A DNA stretch of 39,189 nt from Flavobacteriales bacterium (GTDB lineage Bacteria; Bacteroidota; Bacteroidia; Flavobacteriales_G; JALEGO01), in NCBI GenBank assembly GCA_020629755.1, contig JAHDCS010000018.1, positions 1 through 39,189 on the forward strand, in the 5' to 3' direction. The notes beneath the pieces are model-generated. The model saw nothing but the letters and a program-made list of their open reading frames with translations. It did not search any database and was not told the DNA's origin. Position 1 is the first letter of the stretch. Each line of letters begins with the position of its first letter. Made by a program: the position numbers and the translations under genes. Below are positions 26,021-35,100 of this stretch, in pieces.

Positions 26021-27337
26021 ATGGTCGGCGCATTACTTTATATAATTTACTTTTTTATTTTAGGAGGGATTTTGTATTTCCTTTACAAAAGAGAAACTAC
26101 AAAAAGCCTGCCATTTTATTTGCTTCTATCTGGCTTTACCTTGCGGATTTTTGCGGGCTTTATGATGTATGTAGTCTATACGCAGTTTTATGTAGGACAA
26201 GAGCGCCATCAAAGCGATATTTTTAAATTCTTTGATGATGGCATTATTTTGTACTCTGCTTTAGAACAGAACCCCGAAGATTTCTTTTCCATGCTCAGTG
26301 GTCTAAACAAAAGCCCTGAATTGTCTGCTAAATACTACGACAAAATGATGAGTTGGCATGGCGGTTTTGAAAAAGAAACCTTCAATGATGCTAAAACAAT
26401 GGTGCGCATTAATGCTTTTGTACGTTTATTCTCTGCAGGAAATTTTCATATTCACCAGCTGATTAGTGCTTTTTTGAGCTTTTTAGGCTTATGGTCTATC
26501 TTTCTTTTTTTTCAGCCTTACATCCTCCATAAAAAAACAGCGGCCACCACTCTGTTTCTTTGCCCTTCTTTGCTGCTTTGGGGGTCGCCTATTTTCAAAG
26601 AAAGTTTTGCTTTGTTTTTAATGGGTGCTATTTTTTGGACATTTAAAAAATTTACACAACATTATCACATAAAGTGGCTTGTCTGTATTATGTGTTTGTT
26701 TTTGGGGGGATATTTTTTAAAGGTCTATGTGTTTTTAATCTTATTTGTGGTGCTTTTCACCTACTTGATTTCTTCAACATATGCCATAAAGGCTTCTTAT
26801 TGTTTTAGTGGATTAGGTGTCTTTTGTATTCTTTTTTTCTTTCTCAGTGATTATTTTGGGAGTGACTATAGTCTGCCATGGATCATCACCTGGAAGCAAA
26901 AAGATTTCTTTGGGATGCTCGGCCTTCAATCGGCCGGAAGTATATTGCCTTTACATAAACTAGACTACAGTTATTTGAGTTTTCTCTATGTGCTCCCGGA
27001 TGCTCTTTATAATGTGCTTTACCATAAACACATCTGGCAGGCCAGACATTTTTTGGAATGTTTCTCTATACTTGAACAACAGGCTTTGTTGCTCTTTACT
27101 TTTTTAGTCTTCTATTTTGGCAAAGTGACGCGTGTAACCCATGTATTGTTTAGTCTAACGTACCTAGTACTACTTTTTTTATTAATTGGCTATACTGTAC
27201 CTGTTTTAGGCGCTATTGTAAGATATAAAATTCCTGGACTTGTGTTTTGGATTCTTGCTTTGTTCACTGTTAAATGGCCTTTACCTACTTGGATGCAAAC
27301 GCTTTCACATACCTTAAGAGCACCCCATAAGCCATAA
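26021..27337 (+). CDS. Polytopic inner-membrane protein of unknown function
   Basis: 438 residues with about ten hydrophobic segments, beginning at once with ALLYIIYFFILGGILYFLY. A hydrophilic loop at about 60-130 contains FFSMLSGLNKSPELSAKYYDKMMSWHGG. The middle has CPSLLLWGSPIFKESFALFLMGAIFW, reminiscent of membrane glycosyltransferase or O-antigen polymerase-like proteins, but no diagnostic motif is seen. The neighbouring convergent WaaE-like gene (53-base overlap at the 3' ends) makes a glycan role plausible but unproven. Confidence 0.8.
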   Translation: MVGALLYIIYFFILGGILYFLYKRETTKSLPFYLLLSGFTLRIFAGFMMYVVYTQFYVGQERHQSDIFKFFDDGIILYSALEQNPEDFFSMLSGLNKSPELSAKYYDKMMSWHGGFEKETFNDAKTMVRINAFVRLFSAGNFHIHQLISAFLSFLGLWSIFLFFQPYILHKKTAATTLFLCPSLLLWGSPIFKESFALFLMGAIFWTFKKFTQHYHIKWLVCIMCLFLGGYFLKVYVFLILFVVLFTYLISSTYAIKASYCFSGLGVFCILFFFLSDYFGSDYSLPWIITWKQKDFFGMLGLQSAGSILPLHKLDYSYLSFLYVLPDALYNVLYHKHIWQARHFLECFSILEQQALLLFTFLVFYFGKVTRVTHVLFSLTYLVLLFLLIGYTVPVLGAIVRYKIPGLVFWILALFTVKWPLPTWMQTLSHTLRAPHKP

Positions 27338-28031
27338 GCACACTTAACACGAATCCTCTATATCCATCCAAGAAGCCACACTCCACAATATAATGCTTTA
27401 AAAACCTGGCTATGGGCTTAAGGGTTAATCCGTATAGTTTCTGCAAGATAGAGAGCTGAGCGCTCCTCGCAAAATAGTCGGCATACCTATCTAGTTTTGC
27501 AATAAAGTGAGCAGTGTCTTTATAAGTAAAATGCAAGAGCTTTTCTTTAAGAACCCCAATGTGTTTTGTGTTTTTTATGTCTATCTCTTCATGAACAGCT
27601 ACCTCCTTGTAACGGTGCAGATCTCGCATAAATAAACGAACGACTTTGTCTTTTTTCCAGATGTGTTTTAAAGGTTTTCCTAAAAAATGGTTTTGTCTGT
27701 AAATCCAAAATGCTGTTTTCTCTTTGGGTGGCTCTTTTAAGAGTACTTCTATTTCTTTTTTCAGGGCTTCGGTAACCCTTTCATCTGCATCTAAAAGAAG
27801 GATCCACGGATGTTTTGCTTGGGGGATGATCCAGTTTTTTTGTTTGGCTGGGCTCTCATACTTGTGTTGCAGTACTTCAACAAAATCGTATTTTTTAAGC
27901 AAAGGCAAGGTCTGATCAGTACTGTATGAGTCGACTATTAAAATCTGGTCTGCAAACTTTACGGATGCAATAAGCTTATCAATGTGCGATTGCTCATTAA
28001 ATGTGGTAATAATTACAGATAGCTTTTGCAT
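27285..28031 (-). CDS. GT2 glycosyltransferase, WaaE/LgtF-like
   Basis: 248 residues with a GT-A fold: SVIITTFNEQSHIDKLIASV, DQILIVDSYSTDQT, and the DxD-type LLLDADERV. The segment FVEVLQHKYESPAKQKNWIIPQAKHPWILLLDADER is typical of WaaE/LgtF lipopolysaccharide-core glucosyltransferases, and the C-terminal half (RLFMRDLHRYKEVAVHEEI) also fits. It probably adds a sugar to LPS core or a surface glycan. It reads toward the membrane-protein gene, overlapping its 3' end. Confidence 0.9.
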   Translation of the reverse strand: MQKLSVIITTFNEQSHIDKLIASVKFADQILIVDSYSTDQTLPLLKKYDFVEVLQHKYESPAKQKNWIIPQAKHPWILLLDADERVTEALKKEIEVLLKEPPKEKTAFWIYRQNHFLGKPLKHIWKKDKVVRLFMRDLHRYKEVAVHEEIDIKNTKHIGVLKEKLLHFTYKDTAHFIAKLDRYADYFARSAQLSILQKLYGLTLKPIARFLKHYIVECGFLDGYRGFVLSVLMAYGVLLRYVKAFASK

Positions 28032-28105
28032 GGCTAAAACGTCTTTAATGCTAAGATAGATCTTTTTTAAAAAGACGCTTCAAGACGTGTATGTGCGCGT
28101 GCTGT

Positions 28106-29416
28106 TTAATTTGTAATAATCAATGAACCAGTGAATCTTACAGGCTTTTCAAAAGAGCCAAACTGTACATTTGCTTGCCACATAAATGTTTCGCCTACAG
28201 AAGCTTTTCTTGTGTTGTTTAGTAGAGAGCCGTCCCATTGTTGATCAGGATGATTAGATCTAAATACTAAAGATCTGCTTTTGGTGTACACTTCAACGGT
28301 AAAGCCTTTAGCAACTTGTGTGTTTTTCAACAACTCTGGCAACCAAAAATCGTTAACCCCATCAGAATTAGGGCTAAACGCATTGGCCGATAAAAGCGTT
28401 ATGGGGTATTCGACCTGTAATGTTTGAGTCAATTGTCTTTGACAGCCTTGTTTGTTCTCAACCAAAATTTCAATCTGATAGTCTTTGGCCTTCAAAAACG
28501 ATTTTTGTGCCGTTTTCGTAGTGGCTGAAGTGCCGTCTTCAAATTGCCATAATATTCTACTTACATCATCAGAAGCGTAGTTGAGCTGGTATACGGGCAG
28601 TTTATCTTTTTCAAAGAAATCAACCTCAATATCTTTCGAGGGAATAGGGTAAACCCTTATTTGCCTGGTATGTGTCTTAGCTAAGTGTTTGTTTGAAACG
28701 GTTAACTCAACACTATACGTACCAGGGGTCTGAAAAACATGCGTAAAGCGTTCAATTTTATATGACGTACCGTCTGAAATCTTCCAAGCGTATGTTGCCT
28801 TTTCGTCTAGATTTTTAGGGGCTCCAAACTCTACTTCTACCCCCTGACAAACAGATGATTGTGCAAAAAAATCAGCTGAAACATCAATCACTTTTTCTCT
28901 TTTGAGGCGCGCTAATGACTGATCTTGTGAAGGATTACTCCCCTGAGCTTTAGAAGGCAAAAGAGTTGACGGGGCAGACACTGTGCTTTTATGACTCTGA
29001 ATCTGTTCTTGTTCTGAAGGTTCTTGTTTATTGGACTCCTGAATTGAAGGTTCTTGACGTCTCTCTTGTGGTTTATCTTTAGATTCTTTTATCTCAACGG
29101 ATGGCAATGACTCTGCCTGAGGAGTGTTTTCAAATGATAAAGCTGGTTTTTCAGAAGGCAATACAGTATAGGTAAATGCTTTGTTGTTTGATTTTACAAT
29201 GATCTTTTTTTCGGGTGCCTCTTCTTGATTTGCAAAATAAAACCATACCCCTGCCGCTAAAAAAACCGACAACAATCCTAATACAATAGAATACGATCCA
29301 AAGCCCTTGTGATTTTGATCTAACTTTTGGCTTATTGCATCCCAAGCTTGAGGCTCGTAGGGCACCTCAAAATTTTCTAAGGACTTTTTTATGTCTTTTT
29401 CAAACTTTTGACTCAT
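28106..29416 (-). CDS. Anti-sigma-like membrane protein with PKD domains and T9SS type B-like C-terminal domain
   Basis: 436 residues. Residues 1-40 are cytoplasmic and hydrophilic (SLENFEVPYEPQAWDAISQKLDQ), followed by one membrane segment at about 41-63 (SYSIVLGLLSVFLAAGVWFYFA). Then comes a Gln/Glu/Ser/Pro-rich linker to about 160, and two PKD-like beta domains (YAWKISDGTSYKIERFTHVF and ILWQFEDGTSATTKTAQKSF). The end, from about 340, is a gliding-motility-associated domain: SANAFSPNSDGVNDFW, QQWDGSL, FTGSLIITN. There is no cleavable signal, so it should be anchored in the inner membrane with the domains in the periplasm. It overlaps the ECF sigma gene by 4 bases (ATGA), the usual sigma/anti-sigma arrangement. 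The anti-sigma role is inferred from position and topology. Confidence 0.8.
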   Translation of the reverse strand: MSQKFEKDIKKSLENFEVPYEPQAWDAISQKLDQNHKGFGSYSIVLGLLSVFLAAGVWFYFANQEEAPEKKIIVKSNNKAFTYTVLPSEKPALSFENTPQAESLPSVEIKESKDKPQERRQEPSIQESNKQEPSEQEQIQSHKSTVSAPSTLLPSKAQGSNPSQDQSLARLKREKVIDVSADFFAQSSVCQGVEVEFGAPKNLDEKATYAWKISDGTSYKIERFTHVFQTPGTYSVELTVSNKHLAKTHTRQIRVYPIPSKDIEVDFFEKDKLPVYQLNYASDDVSRILWQFEDGTSATTKTAQKSFLKAKDYQIEILVENKQGCQRQLTQTLQVEYPITLLSANAFSPNSDGVNDFWLPELLKNTQVAKGFTVEVYTKSRSLVFRSNHPDQQWDGSLLNNTRKASVGETFMWQANVQFGSFEKPVRFTGSLIITN

Positions 29417-29973
29417 CTTATGTGCTTTTGTAGACGTTGTTTTAAGTTCGCTTTAGCTTTAGATAAATTAGATTTAGAGGTGCCTTCACTAATCGATAAT
29501 TTCTCTGCTATTTCTTTGTGTGAATAGCCTTCCATCACATAGAGGTTAAAGACCATTCTGTATTGAGGAGATAAATTTTGCAACTCTTTAATAATCAGTT
29601 TCGGATCTACTAAAAAATCTTTTTCATCTTGATTGTCTTCTGCAATTTGTGCATTATCATATAAGTACTCATCAGAAGCAAAAATGAGTTTATCGCGCTT
29701 GCGCTTTCTATAATAGTCAATGGCTGTATTTGCCATAATACGGCGCACCCATCCTTCAAAAGACCCTTTTAGTGTAAAGTTTTTTAACCCGCTAAATACT
29801 TTTAAGAATCCTTCTTGCAAAATATCTTTTGCTTCATCTTCATTTCTTGTATATCTAAGGCAAACGACCATCATGTTTCCATATAAGTATTCAAAAATAG
29901 CTTTTTGGCTTTTTCTATCTCCTTGAGCTGCTAAGGCTATATGCTCTTTTATTTTAGAGGGATGTAAAGCCAT
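29413..29973 (-). CDS. ECF-type sigma-70 family sigma factor
   Basis: 186 residues with sigma regions 2 and 4 only. Region 2: CLRYTRNEDEAKDILQEGFLKVF and FEGWVRRIMANTAIDYYRKRKR. Region 4: LSPQYRMVFNLYVMEGYSHKEIAEKLSISEGTSKSNLSKAK, a helix-turn-helix that reads the -35 element. The start is ATG 29973. Eleven bases upstream ends a motif GCAACC-N15-CGTTAT, which suggests self-activation. The next gene is its probable membrane regulator. Confidence 0.93.
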   Translation of the reverse strand: MALHPSKIKEHIALAAQGDRKSQKAIFEYLYGNMMVVCLRYTRNEDEAKDILQEGFLKVFSGLKNFTLKGSFEGWVRRIMANTAIDYYRKRKRDKLIFASDEYLYDNAQIAEDNQDEKDFLVDPKLIIKELQNLSPQYRMVFNLYVMEGYSHKEIAEKLSISEGTSKSNLSKAKANLKQRLQKHIR

Positions 29974-29984
29974 AAAACAACTTA

Positions 29985-30011
29985 ATAACGACGATCATAT
30001 AAAAGGGTTGC
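29985..30011 (-). promoter_or_regulatory. Candidate ECF promoter upstream of the sigma gene
   Basis: Minus strand: GCAACC at 30011-30006, 15 bases, CGTTAT at 29990-29985, then 11 bases to the ATG. AAC-type -35 and CGT-type -10 elements are usual for ECF promoters. The same layout occurs before the adhesin gene at 32198. Confidence 0.45.
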
Positions 30012-30031
30012 CTGAAAATTAGGTATAAATT

Positions 30032-30403
30032 TTAAACCGCCAACCTTTGGCCTAGAAAAATAAGCCCAATCCCTAAAATTAAACTGAGCATCAGATATAA
30101 AGCCGCGGAGAGATAATCTTGTTTATCTATAAGTGTTAAAACCTCAAATGAAAAGGTTGAAAAGGTTGAAAATCCGCCTGCAAAACCAACCAATGCAAAT
30201 AATTTATAGTCGTGATGTAATGCAAATACACTGCTGAACTTCTCTGCACAAAAGCCTAAAAAAAAGCAAGCCGTTAGATTTATAATTAAAGTGGCTATAT
30301 ATACTTTATCAGAAATTATATTTCTAGATAACAGTGAAATCATAAAGCGCAACATCCCCCCAAATCCACTGCCAAGAAATACACAAAACAAAGATTTTAA
30401 CAA
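30032..30403 (-). CDS. crcB: CrcB/FluC fluoride channel
   Basis: 123 residues, four hydrophobic segments, the usual size for a dual-topology fluoride channel subunit. Diagnostic motifs are GSGFGGMLRF (11-20) and GFAGGFSTFSTFSFE (about 73-87). The start is TTG at 30403, since no ATG gives the conserved N-terminus. I saw no fluoride riboswitch upstream. GGM in the first motif contains a GGGGGGAT octamer. Confidence 0.93.
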   Translation of the reverse strand: MLKSLFCVFLGSGFGGMLRFMISLLSRNIISDKVYIATLIINLTACFFLGFCAEKFSSVFALHHDYKLFALVGFAGGFSTFSTFSFEVLTLIDKQDYLSAALYLMLSLILGIGLIFLGQRLAV

Positions 30404-30434
30404 ACTACTTGTCTAACTATTAATATTCAAACAT

Positions 30435-30465
30435 AAAAAAAGCGAGGAAAATTCCTCGCTTTTTT
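30435..30465 (-). terminator. Rho-independent terminator after the lipocalin-like gene
   Basis: AGCGAGGAA (30441-30449) and TTCCTCGCT (30452-30460) form a perfect 9 bp stem with a 2-base loop as written. It is flanked by A6 on the left and T5 on the right, so it can act in both directions. It stops leftward transcription from 30488-31093 before crcB. Confidence 0.85.
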
Positions 30466-30487
30466 GTTTTTAGATGATGCGTTTAAC

Positions 30488-31093
30488 TTATTGTTTCTCA
30501 AACTTCATTTCTCGGTAAGTATCATCTCTATATGAAACAGGTTCTCCGTCCCAATCAATGTCTTGAGAGGAGTATTTGTATTCATATACTAAGACCATCT
30601 CTTTATTGGTTAAACGCTTTACAATATAATTGTCTGAATAATCAATCCCATCGTTTGTTGCTTGGTAATCGCCTTCAATACTTTTTTGACCAACTAAAGC
30701 AATAGCTTCTTTCTTTTTGAGCTCTTCTTCTTTATTCTTACCAAGCCAGAACCAAGCCCCTTCATTTACAGAAGTTGAAGAAAGATTATCACTTGTGCTC
30801 ACAATTGTCTGAACATAAGTTCCGTTTTTATCAAATGTAAAATCAATGTTAATCATTTGAGTATTGCTGTAATCAGCCGGACCTGTCGTTACCCATTGTG
30901 ATTCAGATATAGTGGTTGTATAGGTACCATCTTCGTCTGTTTCTGTCATAGTGCCTTCAACGAGCTTCCAGTCACCAGCCAATCTGGCTGTTCTAGACTT
31001 TAACGATAAAAACGGATCTTCTTCTCCCTTTTTACATCCTGATACAGAAAGCCCTAAAACGAGTGCTCCAAAAAATATTGATTTATATGTCAT
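30488..31093 (-). CDS. Lipocalin-like lipoprotein
   Basis: 201 residues, lipobox LSVSGC (Cys20), then KKGEEDPFLSLKSRTARLAGDWKLVEGTM, a start I associate with Bacteroidota lipocalin-like lipoproteins in which G-x-W opens the barrel. Beta-strands continue with INIDFTFDKNGTYVQTIV and GAWFWLGKNKEEE. Ligand unknown. It is followed by a strong terminator and preceded by mdh on the same strand. Confidence 0.8.
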   Translation of the reverse strand: MTYKSIFFGALVLGLSVSGCKKGEEDPFLSLKSRTARLAGDWKLVEGTMTETDEDGTYTTTISESQWVTTGPADYSNTQMINIDFTFDKNGTYVQTIVSTSDNLSSTSVNEGAWFWLGKNKEEELKKKEAIALVGQKSIEGDYQATNDGIDYSDNYIVKRLTNKEMVLVYEYKYSSQDIDWDGEPVSYRDDTYREMKFEKQ

Positions 31094-31109
31094 GATTTAA
31101 AATTTTGCA

Positions 31110-31117
31110 CAAAAGTA
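31110..31117 (-). promoter_or_regulatory. Candidate -7 box for the lipocalin-like gene
   Basis: Minus strand TACTTTTG, an exact TAnnTTTG match, 16 bases before the ATG, in the short gap after mdh. Confidence 0.4.
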
Positions 31118-31124
31118 CAAAACT

Positions 31125-32063
31125 TTACGCAACCACACCCATGCCATCTAAGACTTCTTTGACTTTTCTGACCGCATCTTCTGAGGTTTTTAAAAGCGCT
31201 TTTTCGCTGTCGTTTAAATCAAGTTCAATGATTTTTTCGATCCCGTTTTTACCTAGCACCACTGGCACGCCTAGATACAAGTCTTTAATACCGTATTCGC
31301 CTTGCAACCAAGTACACACCGGGAAAATACGCTTCTGGTCTTTCACAATGGCTTCAACCATTTGTGCTGCTGAAGCTCCTGGTGCATACCAACCCGAAGT
31401 ACCTAAGAGTTTCACAATTTCTCCGCCCCCTTTTTTAGTGCGCTCTACAATAGCCTCTATGCGCTCTTTTGACACCAATTCTGTGACTGGAATACCGCTT
31501 ACTGTGGTATACCGAGGCAAAGGCACCATGGTGTCGCCATGCCCACCCATTAAAATAGCCTGAATGTCTTTAGGTGAAACGTTTAGCTCTAAAGCCAAAA
31601 ATGACCGGTAGCGTGCCGTGTCTAACACGCCCGCCATACCAAATACCTGAGTCGATGGTTTTTTGGCGGTTAAATACGCACAATAGGTCATAACATCAAG
31701 TGGGTTTGAGACCACCACTATTTTTGCATTTGGCGAATACTTAATGGCCTGCTCAGTCACTGTTTTTACAATACCGGCATTGGTGGCAATTAAATCGTCT
31801 CGGCTCATGCCTGGCTTTCTGGGAATACCCGAGGTAATCACTACCACTTCAGAGTCTTTGGTAAGCTCATAATTGTTGGTTGAACCCGTAATACGAGAGT
31901 CAAAATAGGTGACCGGTGAGGTTTCCCACATGTCTAAAGCCTTGCCTTCTGCAAAATTTTCTTTGATGTCGACCAATACAATTTCGTTGGCGACTTCTCT
32001 ATTAGCCAAAACATTGGCACAAGTTGCGCCTACATTTCCGGCGCCAATAACAGTTACTTTCAT
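31125..32063 (-). CDS. mdh: Malate dehydrogenase
   Basis: 312 residues from ATG 32063; upstream in-frame codons lack homology and overlap the adhesin promoter. LDH-like MDH of the TCA cycle: NAD site VIGAGNVGA at the N-terminus, acidic VLVDIKE, substrate Arg region [14 protein letters not shown], catalytic [17 protein letters not shown], and GGGEIVKLL. Oxidises malate to oxaloacetate with NAD. It is divergent from the adhesin gene with 134 bases between starts. Confidence 0.96.
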   Translation of the reverse strand: MKVTVIGAGNVGATCANVLANREVANEIVLVDIKENFAEGKALDMWETSPVTYFDSRITGSTNNYELTKDSEVVVITSGIPRKPGMSRDDLIATNAGIVKTVTEQAIKYSPNAKIVVVSNPLDVMTYCAYLTAKKPSTQVFGMAGVLDTARYRSFLALELNVSPKDIQAILMGGHGDTMVPLPRYTTVSGIPVTELVSKERIEAIVERTKKGGGEIVKLLGTSGWYAPGASAAQMVEAIVKDQKRIFPVCTWLQGEYGIKDLYLGVPVVLGKNGIEKIIELDLNDSEKALLKTSEDAVRKVKEVLDGMGVVA

Positions 32064-32157
32064 TTTATTACGATAATTAGGTGTGTACAATATACATTTA
32101 AAATTAAAAAATCCTACAAGCTGATTTCTAAAAATTGTATATCTTTCAAATATTATA

Positions 32158-32185
32158 GCAACCCTTGAGTGCATTTGAGCGTCAT
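32158..32185 (+). promoter_or_regulatory. Candidate ECF promoter upstream of the adhesin
   Basis: GCAACC at 32158-32163, 16 bases, CGTCAT at 32180-32185, then 12 bases to the ATG at 32198. It closely mirrors the motif before the sigma gene. The predicted leader is only a few bases long. Confidence 0.5.
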
Positions 32186-32197
32186 AAAAGAAAAACC

Positions 32198-35100
32198 ATG
32201 TATCGTAACGTCTTTTTATACCTGCTATTATTCTTTTTTTTCGGGGGGATGGCCCACGCACAACCCCAAGGTTTAGATTGTATTGATGCTATACCCTTGT
32301 GTGATTTAAATGGCTCTGGAAAGATTTTTCAAAATGCTAGCCCTATAAATAATGATGGCACAATAAGCAACGGTGGTTTAGTTACAGGTGGAGGTAGTGT
32401 TGAATATAGTTTACCTGGATTTTCTTGCAATTCTGCCACCATACCTCCAGTGCTTCATTTTGGTTATGAACCTTATGGAGAAAGATGGTTTTCATTTGAA
32501 GTATTTCAAGCTGGTGAACTTTGTATGAATATCATACCAGATGTAAATACAGATAACTATGACTACATACTTTTTAATGTTACTAATAGTACTTGTGCTG
32601 ATGTTCTTTCAAATTCTGCTGCGCTAGTAGAATCATGTAATTTCTCTGCTGGGACAGGAGCAACAGGGTTTACCGGAATAAATGTTGGTGCAACTGGTAG
32701 CACAAATAATGAATGCATTACCGTTGCAGTTGGTCAAAAATTTTTACTCTACGTATCTGTTAATGATGCGGTAACAGTATCAAACTCTGGGGTTACTATT
32801 GAACAAAACAATTTTGGTGACCCGGGAGCGGCTGATATCTTTGATTTAGTGCCTCCTACGTTAACCACTGCGTCTATTCCTGATTTAACCTGTGGCGATA
32901 CTCAAATTGATGTTAGTTTTGATGAAGACGTCCCTTGTGTGGGCACTAACTCTATTGGCAATGCAACCGTAACAGTGACTGACCCTGTGGGCAACACCAT
33001 CCCCCCAGCAAACATCACCTTTACCGGCGCGTCATGTTCAGCAACTTCTGCCTTTAGTAAAGACTTCACTATTAATTTTGTGGCGGCTGATGTAGGGCTT
33101 GTAGGCGAATACACCATTGAAATTGTAGGCGCTCCAGATTATTGTGGCAATGGCTCTGTAAGTAAGACGCTTACCTTTGAAGTGCTTCCGCCTTATACCT
33201 ACGATTTAACCACCACAGGCAACTCAAAATGTACCGGAACAGGTGACGGAACCGCTACTGTTTCTGTTACCAATACTGGACCTAATCCCCCCATAACATA
33301 CGCATGGAGCACTAGTGTAAATACGTCAGCTACTGAAACTGATTTATCAACCGGCGGACCATACTCTGTAACACTTAATGATGCAAACAGCTGCATGATT
33401 GTTGAAGAATTCACTATTGACCAGGTGCCTGGCTCTCAGCCTGTAGCAGCAACCAATCCTGTTTTAAATGCCAAAGATACCTGTCCGGATAATATTGCCG
33501 GCACAGGCGCCATTGATTTAACCATTGCAGGAGGTGCTTCACCATACACCTATAGCTGGACGGGGCCTAACGGATTTACCTCTGCTGCAGAAGATCTTAC
33601 TGGTCTAGTCGCAGGCGACTACACGGTAGATGTGATAGATGCCAACGGATGTGCCCCTGCTAATGGCGCTGCAACCTTTACGGTGCCTTCCTACATGGCG
33701 CAATACACCATTTCAACATCTTCTATTGACGATACTTGTGGTAATGGCCTTGGGTCTATTAAAATTACGTCAATCACCGATCAAAACTCAGGATCTTATA
33801 GCCCTTTTACTTATTCTTGGGATAATGGCCCGTTTATGGCAGGAGCAGATGAAATTACCGGTTTAAACTCTTCATCGCACCTGGTTGAAATTATAGACAA
33901 ATACGGGTGCTCTGCAACAAAAACAAATATTGAAGTTTTAAATTTTGTGCCAGAAATTAACTTCTCTACTACAAACATTCCGGATACTTGTGCCGGTCAA
34001 GGCGCAGGCCCTGTTGGCTCTTTTACAGTGAATACTGCTACTGTTGATGCCGCTAGCGAAGGCAACTTAACCTCTCCGTTCTCTTATGGCTATGATTTAT
34101 CCGCTCCTACACCTGGCAATGGTATTTTTACTGATATAGCAGCGGGACATAATATTGAAATTATCTTTGAAGACGCCAAAGGGTGTAGAGATACTATTTT
34201 TGATCAGATACAAGATTATCAACCCAATTTTCAGGGCATCTTATTTACCAACGATGACACGTGCTTATCAGGCAAAGGGAGCATCTTTCTACAAGTAAAC
34301 CCAGGCAACGAATTCACCTTTCCGTTAGTCTATCAGTGGAATAATGACCCCTTATTAACAGATAGTTTTTTAATTAATCAAACGGCAAGTTCAAATGCAT
34401 ACAGTCTAAGTGTAGAAGACAAATACGGGTGTACCACTATTTTAAGTGATCAAATTGACAATTTTGAGCCTACTTACAGCTTTAATCCAGCAATAGCACA
34501 TGACACCTGTTATGCGCCCGCTGGGCCTTTTTATGGTAGTATTGAAGTAACTGTAAGCGCTTCAGATGCTGGATTTGATCCTGGTACAATTGATTATGCT
34601 TGGACAGGCACCAATGTTCCTGCACCAGCACCTAACAGCAATATGCTTGATGAAATAGCAGCAGGCAACGACTATAATTTAGAAATAACAGATCAGTATG
34701 GTTGTACGGCCAATGAAACATTTGTAGTAAATGATTTTAAAGTTCAATATACAGTGGCCACAACGCCTGTTAACGCCTTATGCACAAGCAGCACGGGCTC
34801 TATAACGGTTGATCAAATTACGGCTAATTTTCCAGATTTAACTTCTGCTAATGTTGATGTGAATGACCCAAACATTAGTTATGCTTGGAGTATTGTAACT
34901 GGCACAGATGATCCGTTTTTAAACGACATCCCTTCTGGAAACTATACGGTAGTGGTGACAGACAATTATGGCTGTTCTAATACACCTATTAATATTCCGG
35001 TTAATCAAACCAATGACCCAGACTTAACATTAGAGGTTGTGTCAAATACTATGGTATCTTGTGTGGGGTCTGTTGATGGTGAAGCTACTGTAAATGCTTC

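Noticed and set aside
28039-28075. Inverted CGTCTTT/AAAGACG pair in the gap before the glycosyltransferase gene
   Set aside because: Only 7 bp with a loop of more than 20 bases and no T run in a useful position; could be chance.
30404-30487. Fluoride riboswitch expected before crcB
   Set aside because: The gap holds a terminator and no recognisable riboswitch core.
32064-32261. N-terminal extension of malate dehydrogenase by 66 residues
   Set aside because: The extension is not MDH-like, contains many rare aromatic stretches and crosses the adhesin promoter; ATG at 32063 gives the standard start.
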